NCBI GenBank assembly: GCA_001560915.1
Contig: CP014214.1
Span: 930,001-994,000 of the forward strand
Source: a methanogenic archaeon ISO4-H5
GTDB taxonomy: Archaea; Thermoplasmatota; Thermoplasmata; Methanomassiliicoccales; Methanomethylophilaceae
Reading direction: 5' to 3'
DNA length: 64,000 nt
Shown: positions 51,756 through 59,340 of the stretch, in pieces
How positions within the stretch are numbered: position 1 is the first letter of the stretch
How the letters are laid out: every line of letters begins with the position of its first letter
Translations under genes and position numbers: made by a program
Notes under the pieces: model-generated
Databases searched by the model: none
What the model was told of the DNA's origin: nothing
Seen by the model: only the letters and a program-made list of their open reading frames with translations

Positions 51756-52289
51756 ATGAACGGCGGTGCCGATATCACAGGAAGACTCATCCTCGCTCTG
51801 GGGAGCACCATGGGGTTGAGGAGATCGGAGATCGCCGATATCTCCCTCGCGGACATCCACGGTGACATGATCATCATCAACGGAAAAGGTCACGGTGATT
51901 ATGGGAAGAGAAGCGAAGCCTACATCCCCGACAGGACTAAGAAGATTCTGGAGGAATACCTTGATTACCGGAAGACTCTGATCGGGGAGACGGACCGCTC
52001 CGAAGGGAAGCTCTTACTCCGCAACAGCAAGAAGAAAGGCACCCCGATGGACTTCAATGCCGTAGGCTACGCAGTGAAGAAGCTGGCCAGGAACGCCGAT
52101 GTGAATGCGAGCTGCCACACTCTGAGAAGACTGTTCTGTACGAATCTCGCCGAGGACAACCCGCTGGAAGTCGTGAAAGCGAGCATGAGACACTCGTTCG
52201 TCTCCACGACTGTGGACCACTACCTGACGGCGAGACCGAACCAAAAGAGGGCCGCGGTGAACGGAGCGGCGGATAAACTCTTCAACTAA
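51756..52289 (+). pseudogene. N-terminally truncated tyrosine recombinase (integrase)
   Basis: The 177-residue reading frame keeps the catalytic domain of a phage-type/Xer integrase: Arg in TMGLRRSEIADI, Lys and GKGHGDYGK region, HTLRR with His and Arg, the second His in MRHSFVSTTV and Tyr in VDHYLTA. The N-terminal SAM-like DNA-binding domain is missing; the frame is closed by a TAA only 33 bases upstream of the ATG. It is therefore a decayed integrase, unless it works as an unusual short form. Confidence 0.75.
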
Positions 52290-52354
52290 ACTATTTAATT
52301 TTTGAAACCTCTTTCATCCTTCACGGAATCAAGCATTTCGTGATGGTGAACAGC

Positions 52355-52376
52355 CCCGCCCCCAAAAGGAGGCGGG
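52355..52376. terminator. GC-rich hairpin between integrase remnant and ADH synthase
   Basis: CCCGCC (52355-52360) pairs with GGCGGG (52371-52376) around CCCAAAAGGA. It lies between two convergent genes and may end transcription of either. There is no long T-run, so the call is moderate. Confidence 0.5.
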
Positions 52377-52397
52377 AAGATTGTTCTCTGTATGGGA

Positions 52398-53195
52398 TCA
52401 GTTCTTAAGGTGAGCCTCGAAAGCCTCTTTCGCGGTGAAACCCTTGAGACAGATATCGCTGATGGCAGCCATGATCCCCTGGACATCCCTGTGCTGGAAT
52501 ACGTTCCTGCCGATGGACACCCCGTGTCCTCCGGCTTGAAGTGAGTCAGCCACCATGTTCAGGATATCCATGTCCGAATCCATCTTGGGACCTCCGGCTA
52601 TGACGACAGGGACCTGTGCGCCCTCGCAGACCCTGGAGAAGGAGTCGATGTCGCCGGTGTAGGAACACTTGACGATATCCGCTCCGAGCTCCGCACCCAC
52701 CCTCGCGGCGTGGGCAACAGCCGTGGGATCGAAGGAATCCTTGATGGAGGGGCCGCGGGGGTAGGTCATGGCGATCAGGGGCATTCCCCAGTCCATGCAT
52801 TTGGAGGAAACCATTCCCGCATCCTGAAGCATCTGAGGCTCGTCCTGAGCTCCGACGTTGATGTGAACGGAGATCGCATCGGCTCCGAGCTTGAGACCAT
52901 CTTCTACGGATGCGACGAGGACCTTGCTCTGGGAATTCACACCAATATCGGTTGAAGCGGAAAGATGTAGGATAAGTCCCACATCATGACCGGATTCCCT
53001 ATGACCCAGAGGGACCATTCCTTTATGCATGAGGACTGCGGTTGCCCCTCCGATAGAGACATCGTTGACTGTCTTTTTGAAATTGATGAGACCGGGGATG
53101 GGGCCGACGCTGATTCCGTGGTCCATAGGAACTATGACGCAGTTCCCGGTGTTGCGGTCCATGATCCTTTCCATCCTGACGAATTTTCCGAACAT
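52398..53195 (-). CDS. 2-amino-3,7-dideoxy-D-threo-hept-6-ulosonate synthase
   Basis: This 265-residue protein belongs to the DeoC/FbaB-type aldolases (GNCVIVPMDHGISVGPIPGL; GGATAVLMHKGMV; SKVLVASVEDGLKLGADAISVHINVG; VPVVIAGGPKMDSD). In archaea it makes the first intermediate of the alternative route to shikimate and aromatic amino acids. The active-site Lys and Tyr/Glu environment (VKCSYTGD) is present. The start is ATG 53195. Confidence 0.88.
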   Translation of the reverse strand: MFGKFVRMERIMDRNTGNCVIVPMDHGISVGPIPGLINFKKTVNDVSIGGATAVLMHKGMVPLGHRESGHDVGLILHLSASTDIGVNSQSKVLVASVEDGLKLGADAISVHINVGAQDEPQMLQDAGMVSSKCMDWGMPLIAMTYPRGPSIKDSFDPTAVAHAARVGAELGADIVKCSYTGDIDSFSRVCEGAQVPVVIAGGPKMDSDMDILNMVADSLQAGGHGVSIGRNVFQHRDVQGIMAAISDICLKGFTAKEAFEAHLKN

Positions 53196-53296
53196 GATTA
53201 TCAGTATCCGTGTTGTGTGCTAACACTTGTCACGGTAAATCTGATATAAATATTTCACGGGCACAAAACCAGAAAAAGATAGAATTGGTTTGATAC

Positions 53297-53315
53297 CCGG
53301 GGCCAGGGGCCCCGG
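53297..53315 (-). terminator. GC-rich hairpin after cardiolipin synthase
   Basis: CCGGGGCC (53297-53304), loop AGG and GGCCCCGG (53308-53315) form an eight-pair stem nine bases from the stop codon of the minus-strand synthase gene, consistent with a terminator. Confidence 0.7.
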
Positions 53316-53323
53316 AAATAGTT

Positions 53324-54757
53324 TCAGGAAAGTCCGCTGAAAAGCCTGGAGAACGAAACCTTCAGGACGTCGTATCCGCTGATGTTCTCGTAATCCTCGC
53401 AGGTGTATTCGGTACAGTACTTCAGATCCTCCTTGAAGGCCTCGTCCATCTGACGTCCGAGCTCTTTGGAGAGGATGACCGCGTTGGTCTCGAAGTTGAG
53501 AACCAGGGACCTGTCGTCGAAGTTGGCGGATCCTACGGAACAGTACTCTCCGTCGACCACCATGGTCTTCGAGTGCACGAAACCGCGGTTGTACATGTAC
53601 ACCTTCACACCGTTGCCCATAACGGAGTACGCGCTGCTGATGTTGCACCAGAACACGAACATGTGGTCGGGCTTGTCAGGGATGATCACTTTCACATCCA
53701 CACCGTTGGCGGCCGCCACGGAAAGGGCATCCTGCAGCGAATCGTCGGGGATGAAGTACGGAGAATGGAGGTAGACGCTCTTCTTGGCGTTCCTGATGAG
53801 ATTCAGGTACTCCAGCCTGACAGGGTTGAAGTCTGCCACGTCGGGCCCTCCTGAAACGGTGAGGACCTTGGCATCGCCGGTGGAACCGTAATCGGTCCTG
53901 CCATAGTAGTCCGGGAGCTTCTCCGGGGGACATAGGGCGCGCTTGGTCGCGTATTCCCAATCCATCTGGAACCTGGCCTGCAGGGGCTTGACAGCATCTC
54001 CGGAGATCCTCACGGCGGTGTCCCTCCAGAATCCCAGAGGTCCCTTTCCTAAGTATTCGTCGCCGATGTTGAATCCTCCGCAATATGCAATAGTACCGTC
54101 GATGATTCCGATCTTCCTGTGGTTACGGTTGTTCTTCTTGGGGCTCAGGATCAGCCAGAGAACCTTGTGGAACACGGCGAAGCTTCCTCCGGCGGCCTTG
54201 AACCTGCGGATGGCCTTCTTGGGTCCCTTACCCACACCGAAATCGTCGGTGAGGAGCTTGACCTCGACACCCTCGCCCACCTTCTGGATGAGGATGTCCA
54301 TGAGCTCGTTACCGAGCTCATCGTTCCTGATGATGTAATATTCCAGGTGAATGTACCTCTTGGCGTTCCTCAGGTCCTGGTAAAGGTCCCTGAACTTATC
54401 CTCGCCGAGAGTGTAGAGTTTCACATCGTTATTGTCCGAGTATCCCAATCCTCCGATGTTGAGGATGGTCTCGGCGAACCTGCGGTATTCGGGGTCCTCC
54501 GATGCAGAGACGGAGTCCTTGTTCTGAGAGATGACGTCGTCAATTTTGTCATCGTTCATTCCCTTGATCTTGAACTTCTGGTCGGAGTAGAACGTCTGTC
54601 CCAGCACGATGTAGAGGATGAATCCCAAAATCGGCAGGAAGAAGAGCACCAGCGCCCACATGAGGATCTTCGAGGGATTGTTCCTCTCGGAGAAGAACAG
54701 GACCAGCAGGAAGACCACATCAGCCATGCAGATGAGCTGTGTGAACCAGTCGATCAT
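53324..54757 (-). CDS. cls: Cardiolipin synthase (PLD family)
   Basis: The 477-residue protein has two N-terminal membrane helices (QLICMADVVFLLVLFFSE; LMWALVLFFLPILGFILYIVLG) and two complete HKD motifs: HRKIGIIDG in the first half and HSKTMVVDG in the second, each HxKx4D. It should condense archaeal phospholipids into cardiolipin-like lipids. The start overlaps the stop of the upstream membrane-protein gene by four bases. This is a distinct enzyme from the PLD-like nuclease at 10418. Confidence 0.92.
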   Translation of the reverse strand: MIDWFTQLICMADVVFLLVLFFSERNNPSKILMWALVLFFLPILGFILYIVLGQTFYSDQKFKIKGMNDDKIDDVISQNKDSVSASEDPEYRRFAETILNIGGLGYSDNNDVKLYTLGEDKFRDLYQDLRNAKRYIHLEYYIIRNDELGNELMDILIQKVGEGVEVKLLTDDFGVGKGPKKAIRRFKAAGGSFAVFHKVLWLILSPKKNNRNHRKIGIIDGTIAYCGGFNIGDEYLGKGPLGFWRDTAVRISGDAVKPLQARFQMDWEYATKRALCPPEKLPDYYGRTDYGSTGDAKVLTVSGGPDVADFNPVRLEYLNLIRNAKKSVYLHSPYFIPDDSLQDALSVAAANGVDVKVIIPDKPDHMFVFWCNISSAYSVMGNGVKVYMYNRGFVHSKTMVVDGEYCSVGSANFDDRSLVLNFETNAVILSKELGRQMDEAFKEDLKYCTEYTCEDYENISGYDVLKVSFSRLFSGLS

Positions 54758-55365
54758 GCCTTCACCCCCATGTCTGTCCTGACGCCGCTGTCAAGGATCA
54801 AGGTAAGCATGAAGAAGGCGATCAGAACGTTGGCGATGTTCTCCGCGTACTGCCAGTAGTTGTTGGCAGGCAGCAGGGCGTTGATGAGCATCAGTGCGAA
54901 GGCGATCACAAGGATGGCCCAGACAATCTTCTTTCCGGTTCCCTTCTTTCCGTTCGCGACGGATTTCGAGATGAGCACAAGGAAGATTGACAGTACTATA
55001 GTGATTATCGTCACGTAGATACCAGCATCGGGATCGTTGGTGTACAGGTACACGGAGAGCCCGGCAGTAATACCGTCAACCAGGGTGCACAGTCCGATGG
55101 TGAGTACGTAACGGCGCAGAACATCGAGACGGGTCCTCTTCTGGGACATGACTCTGTGTGCGTTCAGTAAGTAAATGGCAGCACTAATCAGACTGCCGAA
55201 ACCGATGACGTAGCAGAAACCGCTTTTATCGGTGATTGTCTCCGGATAGCCCGTCAGAGTTTCTACTTGCGATCCCTGTAGGACCAGGATTGCTTCGACC
55301 AGATACAGGATCGCAGCAATCCAAAATACGACTCCAATGGACCGTGTGTCTTGGAAGAACATCAT
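54754..55365 (-). CDS. Membrane protein, partner of cls
   Basis: The 203-residue protein has about six hydrophobic segments (GVVFWIAAILYLVEAILVL, GFCYVIGFGSLISAAIYLL, YVLTIGLCTLVDGITAGLSVYLY, IYVTIITIVLSIFLVLISK, IVWAILVIAFALMLINALL, NIANVLIAFFMLTLIL). It is coupled to cardiolipin synthase by a four-base overlap, so a membrane-lipid function is plausible but unproven. The family is not recognised. Confidence 0.7.
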   Translation of the reverse strand: MMFFQDTRSIGVVFWIAAILYLVEAILVLQGSQVETLTGYPETITDKSGFCYVIGFGSLISAAIYLLNAHRVMSQKRTRLDVLRRYVLTIGLCTLVDGITAGLSVYLYTNDPDAGIYVTIITIVLSIFLVLISKSVANGKKGTGKKIVWAILVIAFALMLINALLPANNYWQYAENIANVLIAFFMLTLILDSGVRTDMGVKA

Positions 55366-55431
55366 GGAACATCACTAAGACCCAGAACGGAATATTAGTT
55401 TATAAAATGGGATGTGAACCGGTATGAGAGT

Positions 55432-56295
55432 TCAGTCCTTCTTCGGATAATTGTGGGTTCCGCTGTGGGTCATGAGCTGTATCTTCCTCTCGATGGATGA
55501 AGGAAGGCAAGCTGTGGCGAACCTGCTGGTGCTGGTCATGGCCATGGCGAACTTGTCGAGGATATTCTTCTCCTTCCCGATGACGTAGTTCGTGTGCTTC
55601 CGGATGCCATCCAGGAATCCGTCGAGATCGTCGGCCTCCTGACAGGTGATGACGCGCCCCAGCTCATGGAGCATGTGCCCGTCTGATCCCCCGGTATATC
55701 CGAGACCGAAGTCGTCAGCCACTTTCTTGGCCTCCTCGTTCTCGGACCTGAACATCCCGCTGCAGATTACCTCATAAGAATCGAAACGCGGGACGATATC
55801 CTTCTTCAGGATGCCTTTCCTCACGGCCTTCTCCACGCCTTTCACGGAAACAAGATACCCCAGAGGGTGAGCGGCAGACACGACGCAGTTGACACCTTCC
55901 AGGGAATCGAGGATCCATTCGGTTCCTTTGTCGATTGCCAGCCAACGGCTCTTGTGGATGTATGGTTCGGTGTATTTCTTCCAGTATTCCTGCATCTCGT
56001 CAGCCGAGTAGAAATACACGAGGATGTGGGGGCCGTCCCAAGCACTAATCTCGACTCCCGGGACCACGAAGACTCCCTTTTCCTTGGCGATTTCCAGAGC
56101 TTCCAGGGAACCGCCGATGAGGTTGTGGTCAGTGACCGCAAGTCCTACGTTCCTCTTCTTGGCGAGGGATACTGCCCTCCTCACGGATGTGTAGGAATCG
56201 GAGTAACGGGTATGGAAATGCATATCCGCGCAGAGGGTCCCCTCGGGAATACTGTCCCCTCTGGGATATCTGAATGTGACCCTCTCCGAATCCAT
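55432..56295 (-). CDS. PHP-domain phosphoesterase
   Basis: The 287-residue protein (ATG 56295) has the PHP motif HFHTRYSDS (HxH...D), then AVTDHN, VVPGVEISAW, and a C-terminal TGGSDGHMLHELG with further metal-binding residues. PHP proteins use three metals to cleave phosphoesters. The substrate could be a nucleotide or sugar phosphate. The extra N-terminal 11 residues of a longer frame are not needed. The tRNA-Ala lies just upstream. Confidence 0.88.
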   Translation of the reverse strand: MDSERVTFRYPRGDSIPEGTLCADMHFHTRYSDSYTSVRRAVSLAKKRNVGLAVTDHNLIGGSLEALEIAKEKGVFVVPGVEISAWDGPHILVYFYSADEMQEYWKKYTEPYIHKSRWLAIDKGTEWILDSLEGVNCVVSAAHPLGYLVSVKGVEKAVRKGILKKDIVPRFDSYEVICSGMFRSENEEAKKVADDFGLGYTGGSDGHMLHELGRVITCQEADDLDGFLDGIRKHTNYVIGKEKNILDKFAMAMTSTSRFATACLPSSIERKIQLMTHSGTHNYPKKD

Positions 56296-56337
56296 CGCAT
56301 CTCCTCCTGCAGTTAATAGACTCACCAAAATAAATAG

Positions 56338-56414
56338 TGGTGGACACGGCGAGATTCGAACTCGCGGCTTCGTCCTTGCGAAGGACGCACGCTACCGGAC
56401 TGCGTCACGTGCCC
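56338..56414 (-). tRNA. tRNA-Ala (anticodon CGC), CCA encoded
   Basis: The minus strand folds into a full cloverleaf: acceptor GGGCACG/CGTGTCC with a G3-U70 pair, the alanine identity element, anticodon stem CGTCC/GGACG with loop TTCGCAA (anticodon CGC) and a T-arm GCGAGTTCGAATCTCGC. The 3' CCA is encoded. A TATA-like sequence lies upstream near 56448-56457. The call is secure. Confidence 0.95.
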
Positions 56415-56428
56415 AGTTAAAACCGGTA

Positions 56429-56446
56429 GTCCCCCATTAGGGGGAC
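56429..56446 (-). terminator. Hairpin between the repeat-protein gene and the tRNA
   Basis: GTCCCCC (56429-56435), loop ATTA and GGGGGAC (56440-56446) form a perfect seven-pair stem 13 bases beyond the stop of the gene at 56459. It is likely a terminator for that gene, or a separator for the tRNA promoter. Confidence 0.6.
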
Positions 56447-56458
56447 GTTATAAAAGAC

Positions 56459-56734
56459 TTATTCTTTGACGATGGTCCAAGCGATGATTCCGCCTGCGAA
56501 TGGACCCTTGTAGATTTTGTCGCCTTCTACAGTGTAAGCGGGCTGAGCATTGATGTAGATGTGCTGCTCGTCGAAGGTACATGCACTGATACCGCCGCCG
56601 AACGGACCCTGATATACGGTGTTGCCGACGATAGTATACTGAACGGTTCCCTGCGAATAGACCTTGTCCCCTTCGATCTCGTAAGCGGGTGCTGCTTTCA
56701 CGTTGTCAGAATTGTACAGACAGATTTTGCTCAT
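56459..56734 (-). CDS. Small repeat protein of unknown function
   Basis: The 91-residue product consists of short repeats: AYEIEGDKVYSQGTVQYTI, NTVYQGPFGGGISACTF, AYTVEGDKIYKGPFAGGIIAWTI. The units Y.GPF.GG and EGDK.Y recur two or three times, suggesting a small beta-propeller blade or solenoid. No family is recognised. It lies between the tRNA and the deoxyribosyltransferase gene, divergent from the latter. Confidence 0.75.
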   Translation of the reverse strand: MSKICLYNSDNVKAAPAYEIEGDKVYSQGTVQYTIVGNTVYQGPFGGGISACTFDEQHIYINAQPAYTVEGDKIYKGPFAGGIIAWTIVKE

Positions 56735-56818
56735 GCCTACGGGTAATATTTAACACGTTAAAAAATCAGTCACGAAAGAAAAAAATGCATGCGTCGTATT
56801 ATCCCCGACGGTGACCCC

Positions 56819-57277
56819 ATGCGCGCATACATCGCCGGACCGCTCTTCTGCCAAGCCGAGAGAGAATACAACCTGAGACTCAAAGAAAGCCTGGCAGAAT
56901 TCTCTATCGAAGCGATCCTTCCTCAGGACAGCGACATACTCTTCGAAGCTGAAAAGATGGGCGACAGCGCATATGCGGCAGAAGCTGCGAAAAAGATATT
57001 CGAAAGGGATCTGGCACTTCTGGAATCCTGCGATGTCCTGGTCATCAATCTCGACGGCAGAGTACCCGACGAGGGGGCTTGTGTGGAACTGGGTTACGCC
57101 TATGCAAAGGGCATCTCGGCATACGGAATAAAAACGGATGTCAGGGTTTCCGAATTCGGTATCGACAACATGATGATAGCGGGCATGCTCGGAGACCGCA
57201 TCGCTCACACTCCCGAGGACCTGGCAAAAATGATTCTCCGCGGCCCCGATGATGGGATTCACGTGTCTCAGGACTAA
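56819..57277 (+). CDS. Nucleoside 2-deoxyribosyltransferase-like protein
   Basis: From ATG 56819 the 152-residue protein starts MRAYIAGPLFCQAEREYN and has the family pattern IFERDLALLESCDVLVINLDGRVPDEGACVELGYAYAKG, with the catalytic Glu region (EGACVELG). These enzymes exchange or hydrolyse deoxyribonucleoside bases in nucleotide salvage. It is followed by the sufCB operon's operator region after about a dozen bases. Confidence 0.85.
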   Translation: MRAYIAGPLFCQAEREYNLRLKESLAEFSIEAILPQDSDILFEAEKMGDSAYAAEAAKKIFERDLALLESCDVLVINLDGRVPDEGACVELGYAYAKGISAYGIKTDVRVSEFGIDNMMIAGMLGDRIAHTPEDLAKMILRGPDDGIHVSQD

Positions 57278-57304
57278 TTTAGGTGACACCTAAAATTTAT
57301 AAAC
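57278..57304 (+). promoter_or_regulatory. DtxR-type palindrome and TATA box before sufCB
   Basis: TTTAGGTGACACCTAAA (57278-57294) is a 17-bp perfect palindrome with TTAGG half-sites, as in DtxR/IdeR iron-repressor boxes. A TATA box (TTTATAAAC at 57296-57304) follows directly, about 25 bases before the sufC ATG. The arrangement suggests repression of sufCB when iron is plentiful. The regulator itself is not in the window. Confidence 0.65.
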
Positions 57305-57326
57305 AGCATGCCCGATTCGGGGTTAT

Positions 57327-58055
57327 ATGTCACTTCTCGAAATACAAGACCTGCATGTAGAAGCGGGCGGCAGGGAAATCCTCAAAGGGGTCACGATGAA
57401 CCTCGAAGAAGGGGAGACCTGTGTCCTGTTCGGTCCTAACGGTTCGGGCAAATCCACTCTTCTGGCCACCATCATGGGTTACGGAATGACCACCGTCACC
57501 TCCGGTAAGATCTTCTTCAAAGGCAAGAACATCACCCACATGACCGTGGACCAGCGCGCCAAGCTCGGCATCGGCATGATGATGCAGAGGCCCCCGAACG
57601 TGGTCGGAGTCACCCTCGGCAATCTGGTGGCCGCCACTGCCAAGAACGGCAAGGGAACCGTCGGAAAGGAGAAGGAATTCAAGATGCAGGACTTCATGGA
57701 CCGTGACGTCAACGTCGGTTTCTCCGGCGGAGAGATCAAGAGGTCCGAGCTGCTCCAGCTCTCCGCACAGTCACCCGACTTCGTCATGCTCGACGAACCC
57801 GAGTCCGGAGTGGACCTCGAGAACATCGGTCTCATCGGCAGGAAGGTCCACGAGCTCATCTACGGCACCGAGGAAGGAGAAGAGAGGACCAAGGAGGTAT
57901 CCGCCTTCGTCATCACCCACACCGGTCAGATCATGGATTACATCGGTGCCGACAAGGCATTCGTGCTCATCCACGGCAAAATCGCCAGGGAAGGCGATCC
58001 CCAGGAAATCCTTGAGGATATCAAGAACAACGGTTACGGAGTTGAGGACGAATGA
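57327..58055 (+). CDS. sufC: SufC Fe-S cluster assembly ATPase
   Basis: The 242-residue ABC ATPase has Walker A FGPNGSGKST, signature SGGEIKRSELLQ and Walker B FVMLDEPESGVD with the SufC-typical Glu/Ser after the aspartate. It also has the H-loop in VITHTG. SufC powers the SufBC scaffold that builds iron-sulfur clusters. Its stop overlaps the sufB start by four bases, a coupled pair. It is preceded by a DtxR-like palindrome. Confidence 0.95.
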   Translation: MSLLEIQDLHVEAGGREILKGVTMNLEEGETCVLFGPNGSGKSTLLATIMGYGMTTVTSGKIFFKGKNITHMTVDQRAKLGIGMMMQRPPNVVGVTLGNLVAATAKNGKGTVGKEKEFKMQDFMDRDVNVGFSGGEIKRSELLQLSAQSPDFVMLDEPESGVDLENIGLIGRKVHELIYGTEEGEERTKEVSAFVITHTGQIMDYIGADKAFVLIHGKIAREGDPQEILEDIKNNGYGVEDE

Positions 58056-59269
58056 CTCACATCGACGAGAACGAAGTGAAGAAGGCACTCGACAAGAAGG
58101 CCGCCTACGGAGAGGATATCGACCTCAACAGGTACACCGAAGGTGACTACGAGGTCGAGCAGATCGAGAACATCACCGACACCCCTGAGGACCTCAGGAA
58201 GAAGATGATCAACGTCGGTGTCGAGGCCGACGACGAAGGCAAGGACGGAACCATCCTGTTCATCGACAACGCCATGAGCCACTGCTCCAACAAGGCACAG
58301 GAAGGACTCATCATGATGCCCGTCCAGAAAGCCCTCGAAACGTACTCCTGGGTCAAGGACTACTTCTGGACCGCCATGGACCCCACCAAGGACAAGTTCA
58401 CCGCCAAAACATACCAGGAGAAGTCGGACGGTTACTTCGTCTATGTGAAGCCCGGATACCACCTCAGGATGCCTGTGCAGACCTGTATGATGCTGTCCAA
58501 GGACAAGTCCATCCAGAACCTCCACAACATCATCATCGTGGACGACAACGCCTCCTGCGACATGGTCACCGGATGCACCACCGTCCACCACGCCAACGAT
58601 GCGCTGCACGTCGGTGTCTCCGAGATGTTCATCGGCAACAACTCTTCGTTATCCTTCACCATGATCCACAGCTGGGGACAGCAGACCGCTGTCAGGCCCA
58701 GGACCAACGTCATCATGGGCAAGAACTCCAACTACACCAACAACTACGTCGTGCTGGACCCCGTCGGAAGCATCCAGTCCTTCCCCAACGCCTACCTCAA
58801 CGGAGAGGGCGCCAGGTGCAGTTTCAACACCATGTGCATCGCGCACGAGAACTCCAACATCGACACCGGAGGATGCGCTGTACTCAACGCACCCAACACC
58901 GGTGCGGAGATCATCAGCAGGAACATCTCCTACGGCGGTAAGATGATCGCCAGAGGAAAGCTCGTCGGAAACGCTCCCGGAGCCAAGGCTCACCTCGAGT
59001 GCAAATCCATCATCCTCAAGGACGGCGGAATCACCCATGCCATCCCCGAGCTGGAAGCCAGCTGCGCAGACGTCGAGATGACTCACGAGGCCGCCGTCGG
59101 AAAGATTGCTCAGGAGCAGATCGATTATCTGATGACCCGCGGTCTCTCCCAGGACGAGGCTGTTTCCATGATCGTCCGCGGATTCCTCGTAGGAGGTATC
59201 AGGGGACTCCCCACCAACCTCCAGGCGGAGATCGACGCAGCCATCGAGAAAGCCAACGAAGGCGACTGA
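58052..59269 (+). CDS. sufB: SufB Fe-S cluster scaffold
   Basis: The 405-residue protein has the SufB/SufD core (GYHLRMPVQTCMML, NIIIVDDNASCDMVTGCTTVH, GISYGGKMIARGKL-like region and RGLSQDEAVSMIVRGFL), all characteristic of the family's beta-helix. In archaea a two-gene sufCB operon is sufficient. The ATG overlaps the sufC stop. It probably carries clusters to iron-sulfur enzymes such as the radical SAM and DndC proteins in this window, which is an inference. Confidence 0.92.
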   Translation: MTHIDENEVKKALDKKAAYGEDIDLNRYTEGDYEVEQIENITDTPEDLRKKMINVGVEADDEGKDGTILFIDNAMSHCSNKAQEGLIMMPVQKALETYSWVKDYFWTAMDPTKDKFTAKTYQEKSDGYFVYVKPGYHLRMPVQTCMMLSKDKSIQNLHNIIIVDDNASCDMVTGCTTVHHANDALHVGVSEMFIGNNSSLSFTMIHSWGQQTAVRPRTNVIMGKNSNYTNNYVVLDPVGSIQSFPNAYLNGEGARCSFNTMCIAHENSNIDTGGCAVLNAPNTGAEIISRNISYGGKMIARGKLVGNAPGAKAHLECKSIILKDGGITHAIPELEASCADVEMTHEAAVGKIAQEQIDYLMTRGLSQDEAVSMIVRGFLVGGIRGLPTNLQAEIDAAIEKANEGD

Positions 59270-59280
59270 AACCATCATTC

Positions 59281-59301
59281 CTGAGGGGGTTCACCCCTTA
59301 G
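59281..59301 (+). terminator. Terminator hairpin after sufB
   Basis: CTGAGGGG (59281-59288) and CCCCTTAG (59294-59301) pair with one G-U around GTTCA, a stem 11 bases after the sufB stop, followed by T-rich sequence (TTTCTTT). Confidence 0.65.
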
Positions 59302-59340
59302 GATCATTACTTTCTTTGACAATTCAAATGAGGTAAAACC

